DNA from: Aquitalea aquatilis
Lineage (GTDB): Bacteria; Pseudomonadota; Gammaproteobacteria; Burkholderiales; Chromobacteriaceae
Length of the DNA stretch: 64,000 nucleotides
Assembly (NCBI RefSeq): GCF_005155025.1
Contig: NZ_CP039731.1
Coordinates: 124,001 to 188,000, forward strand
Reading direction: 5' to 3'
Shown here: piece after piece, positions 57,534 to 64,000 of the stretch
Numbering within the stretch: the stretch's first letter is position 1
Layout of the letters: the number at the start of each line of letters is the position of its first letter
Translations under genes and position numbers: made by a program
Notes under the pieces: model-generated
Database searches by the model: none
The model's input: only the letters and a program-made list of their open reading frames with translations
What the model was told of the DNA's origin: nothing

Positions 57534-58433
57534 TCAGCCGGCAGCCTGCGCCAATTCCTGCTGATACGCTGCGACCTCTTCGGCCATCCAGCCGGCAAAG
57601 TCACGCTGTTTGCGCTGCGAGCTTTCACGTGCTGGCCACACCAGCCAGTGCGGGTAGGGATAAGGCACCACAATATTACTCACCTGCACCAGCGTGCCGG
57701 CCTGCAAGGCCGCCTGTACCAGGCTGCGCCGCTCCAGCGCCACCCCCAGCCCCTGCTGCACCGCCTGCAATACCAGATTGGAATCATTGATCCACAAACC
57801 GGCCTGGGCCGGTTCGGCCACACCGGCAGCCTGACACCAGCCCATCCAGCTCTCCACCGTGCGTACCACCGGCCCTGCCACAATCTCGGCAGGCGTGCGC
57901 GGCAACTGTCCTTGACGGAAGGTCGGCGCAGCGACCACCACCAGTTCGTCGTCAAACAGATGCTGCTGTTGCAGCCCCTCCCAATCGCCCTGTCCCATGC
58001 GGATACCAATGTCGACCAGACCCTGACGCAAATCCTGGATATCCAGGCTGGCACGCAGACTGATACGGTATTGCGGAAAGCGGGCCTGAAAGCGTGGCAG
58101 GCGCGGCAGCAGCCAGTGCGCGCCAAACGATGGCAATACCGCCAGCACCAGCTCGCCGTCACGCGGCCGCGCCTGTACCAATCGTGTAGCTTCGGTTAAT
58201 TCTGCCAGGCCTATTCTCACCTGCAGCGCATACAGCCGGCCATCTTCAGTCAGCCGTAAACCCCGTCCTTCACGCAGGAACAGCACCACGCCCAGCAGCT
58301 CTTCCAGCAGCTTGATTTGCTGACTGATGGCGGAATGGGTCACATGCAGTTCGCTGGCGGCCTGGGTCACGCTGCCCAGGCGGGCCAGTGCTTCAAAACT
58401 GCGCAGGGCAGATAGCGGTGGCAAAGGTCTCAT
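57534..58433 (-). CDS. LysR-family regulator, GcvA-like
   Basis: A 299-residue LysR regulator. It starts RPLPPLSALRSFEALARLGS with helix-turn-helix SVTQAASELHVTHSAISQQI, the pattern of the GcvA/AmpR branch, followed by the effector domain. It is divergent from a DUF2917 gene and a GST gene. In many proteobacteria a GcvA-type regulator stands divergent from a DUF2917 gene, so it probably controls that pair. Confidence 0.9.
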   Translation of the reverse strand: MRPLPPLSALRSFEALARLGSVTQAASELHVTHSAISQQIKLLEELLGVVLFLREGRGLRLTEDGRLYALQVRIGLAELTEATRLVQARPRDGELVLAVLPSFGAHWLLPRLPRFQARFPQYRISLRASLDIQDLRQGLVDIGIRMGQGDWEGLQQQHLFDDELVVVAAPTFRQGQLPRTPAEIVAGPVVRTVESWMGWCQAAGVAEPAQAGLWINDSNLVLQAVQQGLGVALERRSLVQAALQAGTLVQVSNIVVPYPYPHWLVWPARESSQRKQRDFAGWMAEEVAAYQQELAQAAG

Positions 58434-58470
58434 GTAAGTAAAACTAACATTAATCCCGAATAAATATCAA

Positions 58471-58499
58471 TTTTCAGCAGCCAGGCTGCCGCTTATAGT
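58471..58499 (+). promoter_or_regulatory. Possible promoter of the DUF2917-GST pair
   Basis: TTTTCA at 58471-58476 and TATAGT at 58494-58499 are 17 bases apart, ahead of the DUF2917 start. TAAGTAAAACTAA nearby at about 58434-58446 has the T-N11-A layout of a LysR site. Confidence 0.35.
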
Positions 58500-58527
58500 G
58501 AAGTCACCCCCACGAAAGGAGATGACC

Positions 58528-58797
58528 ATGCCCCATTCATTAAGGCTGGAACTGGCAGATGGCGAGCTACTGGTGATACAGCTTTCCCGGCGCTGCCAGC
58601 TGTTTGCCCGCAGCGGTTCGCACTGGCTGACGATTGATGGCCGGGACATTTGCCTGCGCGATGGAGAATCTGCCGATCTGCCCGCTGGCAAGTTATTGCT
58701 GGAAGGCCGTGGCCAACTGGAAGTACGGCTCTGCGCCAACCAGGCCGAAACGCAACATGCCTGGTTCAGGCTGGGCAGCCACTACCAAACCGTTTGA
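58528..58797 (+). CDS. DUF2917 domain protein
   Basis: An 89-residue protein of the DUF2917 family, recognised by SHWLTIDGRDICLRDGE followed by a DLPAGKLLLEG strand in a small beta-fold. AAGGAG stands six bases before ATG 58528; another ATG at 58522 touches the ribosome site and is less likely. No function is established. It is 16 bases before a GST gene. Confidence 0.82.
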   Translation: MPHSLRLELADGELLVIQLSRRCQLFARSGSHWLTIDGRDICLRDGESADLPAGKLLLEGRGQLEVRLCANQAETQHAWFRLGSHYQTV

Positions 58798-58813
58798 TCA
58801 GCAAAGGACAATC

Positions 58814-59419
58814 ATGCAACTGATAGGCATGCTGGACTCTCCTTATGTACGCCGTGTCGCCATCAGCCTGCGACTGATGGACATTCCCTTCAGTCACCGC
58901 GCGGTATCGGTATTCCGCCATCTGGCCGAGTTTCAGGCTATCAATCCGGTGGTGAAGGCGCCAACCCTGATTCTGGACGATGGCAGCACGCTGATGGATT
59001 CCACCCTGATCCTGGACTATCTGGATGCCTGCCAGCCACAACGCAGCCTGATGCCGCAAGCCCTGCCACAACGCCAGCGTGCGCTGCGCTTGCTGGGACT
59101 GGCGCTGGCTGCCATGGAAAAAAGCGTGCAGCTGATTTACGAACTGCAACTCCGTCCGGAAGACCGGCGTCACCAGCCATGGCAAGAGCGGGTGTCTGCC
59201 CAACTGCTAGCGGCCTACACCCTGCTGGAGCAGGAATTGACCCGGCAAGCGCTGGACATCACAGCACTGGATCAGGCTGGTATCAGCATCGCGGTCGCCT
59301 GGCGCTTCAGCCGTGAGCTACTGCCACAGCAACTGAACTGGGTGGACTTCCCGCAACTACAGCTATGGAGCACGCAAGCCGAAGCCCTGCCCGCCTTTGT
59401 AGCCACACCCTTTGAGTAG
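58814..59419 (+). CDS. Glutathione S-transferase family protein
   Basis: A 201-residue GST: N-terminal thioredoxin-like part with MLDSPYVRRVAISLRLMDIP and PTLILDDGSTLMDSTLILDYL, then a helical domain. It is only distantly similar to the GST at 56487-57098. AAAGGA lies before ATG 58814; the long upstream frame overlaps the DUF2917 gene and is rejected. It is probably co-transcribed with the DUF2917 gene under the divergent LysR. Confidence 0.88.
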   Translation: MQLIGMLDSPYVRRVAISLRLMDIPFSHRAVSVFRHLAEFQAINPVVKAPTLILDDGSTLMDSTLILDYLDACQPQRSLMPQALPQRQRALRLLGLALAAMEKSVQLIYELQLRPEDRRHQPWQERVSAQLLAAYTLLEQELTRQALDITALDQAGISIAVAWRFSRELLPQQLNWVDFPQLQLWSTQAEALPAFVATPFE

Positions 59420-59420
59420 G

Positions 59421-59653
59421 CTATTCTCCGGGCGGCTCTTGCTGTTCCAGTTGCAATAGCAGCGACAGCCGCTGCTCACGCGCCACCTGTTGCCACGGCT
59501 GGTCATCCAGCGCGCCTTGCAGCGCCCACAACAAGTTGAGGCTTGCCTGGGGATAGTGTTGTTTCACCAAACGGTAGCAGGCGACCGCACCGTACTGGGC
59601 CAGCTGTGCGAACGTGACAATGCCGGCCCCAGGTTGCGCCAAGGTTTACTCAT
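59421..59653 (-). pseudogene. TfoX C-terminal-domain gene remnant with internal deletion/frameshift
   Basis: An AAAGGAG ribosome site and ATG 59653 start a frame reading MSKPWRNLGP, the normal beginning of a TfoX C-terminal domain. The rest of the domain, GIVTFAQLAQYGAVACYRLV through SLNLLWALQGALDDQPWQ, is in another frame and starts within the same bases. About nine residues between the two, present in family members, are missing. The downstream frame has no start of its own except a TTG without a ribosome site. TfoX-domain proteins are linked to competence control. It lies 100 bases after htpG. Confidence 0.65.
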
Positions 59654-59752
59654 GGCCACTCCTTTGCCACGGGATAAATGAAAATCGCCCCAGACACGCG
59701 GCAAGCCGGTGATCTGAGGCGGTTTCGGTGTACTACTAGAGCAGTGGCAGGC

Positions 59753-61654
59753 TTAGGCCGACAGCTCCAGCAGCAGCTTGTTGATGCGCTTGACGAAGGT
59801 GGCCGGGTCTTCCAGCTTGCCGCCTTCTGCCAGCAAGGCCTGGTCGTACAGCACCTGGGCCAGATCAGCCGCACGGCCGGCATCGGACTCTTCAGCCAGA
59901 CGCTTCACCAGTACATGCTCCGGATTGATTTCCAGCGTAGGCTTGCTGACTTCCACCTTCTGGCCGGCTGCTTTCAGCATACGTTCCAGATGCGCACTCA
60001 TATCGTGCTCACCGGCAACCAGGCAGGCCGGGCTATCGGTCAGGCGCACGGTAGCGCGCACTTCCTTCACCTTGTCACCCAGCGCGCTCTGCACTTTTTC
60101 CACCAGCGGCTTGGCAGCTTCTTCAGCCTGCTTTTGTGCTTGTTTGTCGGCTTCGTCTTCCAGCGCGCCCAAATCCAGAGTGCCCTTGGCCACCGACTGC
60201 AGCGACTTGCCATCAAACTCGAACAGCGAACCCACCACCCACTCATCCACGCGGTCGGTCAGCAACAACACTTCCACACCCTTCTTCTTGAACACTTCCA
60301 GGTGCGGGCTATTGCGGGCAGCGGCCAGGGTATCGGCGGTAATGAAGTAGATCTTGTCCTGACCTTCCTTCATGCGGCCGATATAGTCGCTCAGGCTGAC
60401 TGTCGGTTCGTCTCCGTCCACTGCGGTGGAGGCAAAGCGCAGCAGCTTGGCAATGCGTTCCTTGTTGGCGTGGTCTTCGCCCACGCCCTCTTTCAGCACC
60501 TGGCCAAACTCTTTCCAGAAGGCGGCATATTTTTCGGTCTGGTTGGCTGCGAGGTCTTCCAGCAAACCGAGCACCTTCTTCACGCAACCGGCGCGAATGG
60601 CATCGATATCCTTGCTTTGCTGCAGGATTTCCCGCGATACGTTCAGCGGCAGATCGTTGCTGTCGATCACCCCGCGCACAAAACGCAGGTATTGCGGCAT
60701 CAGCTTGTCGCTGTCTTCCATGATGAACACGCGACGCACATACAGCTTGATGCCCTGCTTGCGTTCGCGGTCCCACATGTCAAACGGCGCACGCGCCGGG
60801 ATGTACAGCAGCTCGGTGTATTCCTGACGGCCTTCGACACGGGCATGGCTCCAGGCCAGCGGGTCGGTGAAGTCATGCGCCACGTGCTTGTAGAATTCGG
60901 TGTACTGCTCGTCGCTGATCTCGTTCTTGCTACGAGTCCACAGCGCAGAGGCCGCATTGACGGCTTCCAGCTCGTCGCTTTCAATCACCTCGCCGTTTTC
61001 GCCGTAGCTGCTGCCCTTCTTCATCAGAATGGGGATGGAGATATGGTCGGAATAGGTACGTACGATGCGCTTGAGCGCCCAGTCGGCCAGCAGTTCGTCT
61101 TCGCCTTCCTTCAGGTGCAGCACGATGTCGGTACCTCGACCGGCTTTTTCCACCTGTTCCAGCGTGTATTCACCCTCGCCTTGCGATTCCCAGCGGATGC
61201 CTTCAGCCGTATTGCTGCCGGCACGACGGGTGGTGAGGCTGACCTTGTCAGCCACGATAAAGGCCGAGTAAAAACCAACGCCGAACTGGCCGATCAGGTT
61301 GGCATCTTTCTTGGAGTCACCGGACAGCTGCTCGAAGAAGGCCTTGGTACCGGATTTGGCAATAGTGCCGATATTGGCGATCACCTCGTCACGGCTCATG
61401 CCGATGCCGTTGTCGGAGATGGTGATGGTGCGGGCTTCCTTGTCGAAGCTGACCGTGATTTTCAGCTCGGCATCATTCTCGAACAACTCGGGCTTGGCCA
61501 GACCTTCAAAACGCAATTTGTCGGCAGCATCCGATGCATTGGAGATGAGTTCTCGCAGGAAGATCTCCTTGTTGGAATACAAGGAGTGGATCATCAGGTG
61601 AAGGAGTTGCTTGACTTCGGTCTGAAAGCCCAGGGTTTCTTTCTGTGCGCTCAT
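59753..61654 (-). CDS. htpG: Chaperone HtpG (Hsp90)
   Basis: ATP-dependent Hsp90 homologue, 633 residues. The N-terminal GHKL ATPase has [27 protein letters not shown] and [11 protein letters not shown]. The middle domain includes [21 protein letters not shown], and the C-terminal dimerisation domain follows. It appears monocistronic. No sigma-32 promoter was confidently recognised upstream. A third stress-chaperone unit in the window besides grpE-dnaK-dnaJ. Confidence 0.97.
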   Translation of the reverse strand: MSAQKETLGFQTEVKQLLHLMIHSLYSNKEIFLRELISNASDAADKLRFEGLAKPELFENDAELKITVSFDKEARTITISDNGIGMSRDEVIANIGTIAKSGTKAFFEQLSGDSKKDANLIGQFGVGFYSAFIVADKVSLTTRRAGSNTAEGIRWESQGEGEYTLEQVEKAGRGTDIVLHLKEGEDELLADWALKRIVRTYSDHISIPILMKKGSSYGENGEVIESDELEAVNAASALWTRSKNEISDEQYTEFYKHVAHDFTDPLAWSHARVEGRQEYTELLYIPARAPFDMWDRERKQGIKLYVRRVFIMEDSDKLMPQYLRFVRGVIDSNDLPLNVSREILQQSKDIDAIRAGCVKKVLGLLEDLAANQTEKYAAFWKEFGQVLKEGVGEDHANKERIAKLLRFASTAVDGDEPTVSLSDYIGRMKEGQDKIYFITADTLAAARNSPHLEVFKKKGVEVLLLTDRVDEWVVGSLFEFDGKSLQSVAKGTLDLGALEDEADKQAQKQAEEAAKPLVEKVQSALGDKVKEVRATVRLTDSPACLVAGEHDMSAHLERMLKAAGQKVEVSKPTLEINPEHVLVKRLAEESDAGRAADLAQVLYDQALLAEGGKLEDPATFVKRINKLLLELSA

Positions 61655-61726
61655 GGTCTCTATTCATCAGTAGTTGGGTAATGGTGAGCTGACAGATAGG
61701 GGCAGTGCTGACCGATTTCAATACCC

Positions 61727-62689
61727 TTACCCAGAATGCGGTCGCGGCGGGGCACTGCCGGGCAGCTGCAGCAGTTGTGCCACCACGGCAATGGCGACAG
61801 CCGCAGGTTGGCGGCTGTCGATACCGGCGATACCAAGTGGACAGCGTATCGAAGCAATCTGCCCCAGTGGCGAACTGCCCATCAGGCGCAGATTAAAGCT
61901 GGCCAGCTTGCTGTGGCTGCCCAGCAAACCGACAAAGCGCGCGTCACCACGCTGCAGTATCTGTTCGACCCAGCAAAAATCCAGCACATCGCTGTGCGTC
62001 ATCACCAGCCAGCAGGCATCTGCCGGCAAGCGGCTGATCAGTTCCACGCCGCCCTGCAGTGTCGTGATATGGTCCGGGCAATCCGCAGGAAACATAGCCG
62101 GCCGGCTATCCAGCCAGAGCAGCCGGACGGGCAGCTCGCCCAGCAGGCGGCTCACCGCGCGTCCGACATGGCCGGCACCGCACAGCACCACGGTCAACTC
62201 GGGAGCAGCCAGATCGTCCTGCAACAGCATCGGCTCGGCCAGCCAGCGCACGCCTTCACCTTTACCGGCAGGCCAACTGCAACTGATGGGCAAAGCAGAA
62301 TTCAGCCGCAGCGTGCGCCGCAATACCCGGCCCTGGCTTCTGGCCTGCCAGGCTAGCTCCAGCCAGCCCTCATCCTGCTTGCCCAGTTTTTCAAACAACA
62401 GCCACACCTGACCGGCGCAACAATAATCACCAGCCGGCCCCAGGTGAAAACACTCGCAATGCCGTACCGCTTGTGGCTCAGCCAGCAGTCGACGGGCATG
62501 CATGCAGGCCTGCTGTTCCAGCCAGCCCCCGCCCAGCGAGTCGGCCTGCCAGTCGTCAGCCAGCGCCAGCCGGGCACCGGTTTCACGCGGCACCTGCCCC
62601 TGGCTACGCACCACAGTCACCAACATGGCCTGGCCTTGTTGCGGCAGTTGCCGCCGTAATACGGTCAGCCAATCGCCATCGAGCAGCAT
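61727..62689 (-). CDS. xdhC: XdhC family protein (xanthine dehydrogenase accessory)
   Basis: A 320-residue XdhC/CoxI-family protein. Members bind and sulfurate molybdenum cofactor for xanthine dehydrogenase. The N-terminal domain has RSQGQVPRETGARL, GGGWLEQQ and the CCAGQV motif (usually CCGG). The C-terminal Rossmann domain begins VVLCGAGHVGRAV and ends with GLLGSHSKLASF. ATG 62689 follows GGAAGGGG. The next gene upstream is a xanthine/uric-acid-type permease, so the pair fits purine catabolism. No xdhA/xdhB is in view. Confidence 0.88.
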   Translation of the reverse strand: MLLDGDWLTVLRRQLPQQGQAMLVTVVRSQGQVPRETGARLALADDWQADSLGGGWLEQQACMHARRLLAEPQAVRHCECFHLGPAGDYCCAGQVWLLFEKLGKQDEGWLELAWQARSQGRVLRRTLRLNSALPISCSWPAGKGEGVRWLAEPMLLQDDLAAPELTVVLCGAGHVGRAVSRLLGELPVRLLWLDSRPAMFPADCPDHITTLQGGVELISRLPADACWLVMTHSDVLDFCWVEQILQRGDARFVGLLGSHSKLASFNLRLMGSSPLGQIASIRCPLGIAGIDSRQPAAVAIAVVAQLLQLPGSAPPRPHSG

Positions 62690-62772
62690 CGCCCCTTCCT
62701 TTTCATGGCGGCCCGTCAAGCAGGTAATGGACCCGCTGGCAGGCGGGTCGGTTGGTTCAGTATCCCGACGGC

Positions 62773-64000
62773 TCAGTGTCCCGGCATCGACATCACTTCG
62801 GTTGCACTCGCCTCGGACAGATCCTCCTTACCCAAACCATTGAAAAAAGCATTCAGCACCACCGCAGTCAGACTGGCTAGCAGAATGCCGCTGTGCAATA
62901 GCGGTGCCATGCCCGCCGGCATCTGGCCAAAAAAGTCTTTGGCGACGGTGGGAATCATGCCCATGCCCAGGCTGATGGCGACGATGTACAAATTGTAGCG
63001 GTTATGGAAATCCACCCGCGACAACACCTTGATACCGGTGGCTAGCACCATGCCGAACATCACGATACCGGCCCCGCCCAGCACGAAGGGGGGAATGGAG
63101 GCCACCACGATGGACATCTTGGGTACCAGGCCGAAGGCGATCAGGATAAAGCCTGCCATCACGCACACCCAGCGGCTGCTGACCCCGGTAATGCTGACCA
63201 GGCCAATGTTTTGCGAGAATGAGGTATGCGGGAAGGTATTGAACATGCCGCCCACCATCGTCCCCAGCGCATCCACTCGTAGGCCGCGGACCAGATCATC
63301 CCGCTTGACCGGACGATCGATGATTTCACCCAGCGCCAGGAACATGCCCATCGACTCGATGAACACGATCAGCATCACCACGGTGAGGGTAACGATGGAC
63401 CACAGCTCGAAACGCGGCGCACCAAACTTGAAGGGGGTAATCAGGGCAAACCAGCTGGCATCCTGCAAACCGTTGAAATCCACTTTCCCCAACAGCAGTG
63501 CAATGCAGAAACCCAGCACCAGCCCCAGCAAGATGGAGATATTGGCCAGGAAACCACGGGCAAAACGGATGATCAGCAAAATGAAGATCAACACGCTGAG
63601 CGAGATGCCCAGATAGAGCGGGCTGCCATAATCAGGCGAGCCCAGCCCGCCAGCAGACCAATTGATACCGACACCGATGATGGACAAGCCGATGGAGGTA
63701 ATCACCACCCCCGTAACCAGCGGTGGAAAAAAGCGGATCAGCCGGCCGATCAGCGGCACCAGCAGCAATGACAGCAGCCCGGAGGCCATGGTGGCACCAA
63801 AGATGCCGGGTAGGCCCAGAGCCGGATTCTGGCCGATGGCGATCATCGGCCCCACCGTGGCAAAAGTCACCGCCATGATGACCGGCATGCGGATACCAAA
63901 ACCCTTGCAGCCCAGGCATTGCAACAGCGTGACCAGACCGCAGCAGAACAGGTCGGCACTGACCAGAAAGGCGATTTGCTCCTTGGGCAAGCCAACCGCA
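62773..64000 (-). CDS. NCS2 family xanthine/urate permease (5' end outside window)
   Basis: Nucleobase:cation symporter-2 family transporter, proton-coupled importer of xanthine or uric acid. The frame remains open to the window edge, so the N-terminus is missing. Visible features are LVSADLFCCGLVTLLQ, the helix-8 ESMGMFLALGE motif, the NTFPHTSFSQNIGL motif and GGAGIVMFGMVLATGI, all hallmarks of the XanP/UacT group. It is followed on the same strand by xdhC after 83 bases. Confidence 0.9.
   Translation of the reverse strand, partial: AVGLPKEQIAFLVSADLFCCGLVTLLQCLGCKGFGIRMPVIMAVTFATVGPMIAIGQNPALGLPGIFGATMASGLLSLLLVPLIGRLIRFFPPLVTGVVITSIGLSIIGVGINWSAGGLGSPDYGSPLYLGISLSVLIFILLIIRFARGFLANISILLGLVLGFCIALLLGKVDFNGLQDASWFALITPFKFGAPRFELWSIVTLTVVMLIVFIESMGMFLALGEIIDRPVKRDDLVRGLRVDALGTMVGGMFNTFPHTSFSQNIGLVSITGVSSRWVCVMAGFILIAFGLVPKMSIVVASIPPFVLGGAGIVMFGMVLATGIKVLSRVDFHNRYNLYIVAISLGMGMIPTVAKDFFGQMPAGMAPLLHSGILLASLTAVVLNAFFNGLGKEDLSEASATEVMSMPGH

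Noticed and set aside
59678-61681. A 667-codon open frame on the plus strand opposite htpG
   Set aside because: Antisense shadow; composition is explained by htpG codon bias.

Overview
The window is about 64 kb of chromosome from a high-GC beta-proteobacterium. The gene complement fits the Neisseriales, family Chromobacteriaceae (Chromobacterium, Aquitalea or Vogesella type): a DUF2282/DUF692/DUF2063 operon, metal-Asp-type HemB, HemY-type protoporphyrinogen oxidase, split GlyQ/GlyS, a trimeric porin and many LysR regulators. This placement is inferred from gene content, not from a marker tree. No rRNA, tRNA, CRISPR array, prophage or insertion sequence was seen. Coding density is high and nearly every gene is intact. 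The exceptions are a frameshifted LysR gene, a frameshifted TfoX-domain remnant, and two genes cut by the window edges.

Layout. 1-3.7 kb: nitroreductase (cut), Old Yellow Enzyme reductase, DJ-1/PfpI protein, lipid kinase. 3.9-6.4 kb: queC-queD-queE for the 7-deazaguanine precursor of queuosine, with an unusual three-unit QueD. 6.5-9.4 kb: a bufferin-type RiPP operon with two tandem DUF2282 precursors, a DUF692 (MNIO) enzyme, a DUF2063 partner and a DoxX membrane protein. 9.5-14 kb: serB, a PilZ-like protein, a PAS/degenerate-GGDEF protein, a LysE-type exporter, mpl. 14-25 kb: esterase, Na+/H+ antiporter, glyoxalase I, YgjP-like peptidase, plsC, gmhB, glyS/glyQ, hemG. 24-29.6 kb: tdh/kbl threonine catabolism and an xap-like nucleoside locus whose LysR gene is broken.

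29.7-38.2 kb is a carnitine catabolic island: dmlA, BCCT transporter, esterase, cntA, aldehyde dehydrogenase and cntB on the minus strand, with a divergent LysR gene. It matches the E. coli yeaT-U-V-W-X order with two extra enzymes inserted. Together they would take carnitine (and plausibly acylcarnitine) to trimethylamine, malic semialdehyde, D-malate and pyruvate.

38.2-64 kb: hemB with a small membrane protein, a porin behind a 600-base AT-rich leader, grpE-dnaK-dnaJ behind a sigma-32-like promoter, glyoxylate-shunt genes aceA and aceB, a flavodoxin-fold reductase, an APC permease, a three-gene ABC importer, a SIMPL-domain protein, two GSTs, YnfA, LysR regulators, htpG, a XdhC-family protein and a xanthine-type permease cut by the right edge.

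The items most worth a second look are the tandem bufferin precursors, the QueD fusion with catalytic residues divided between repeat units, the esterase inside the carnitine operon, and a dispersed ~100-bp inverted-repeat element present in two clear copies and one degenerate copy.
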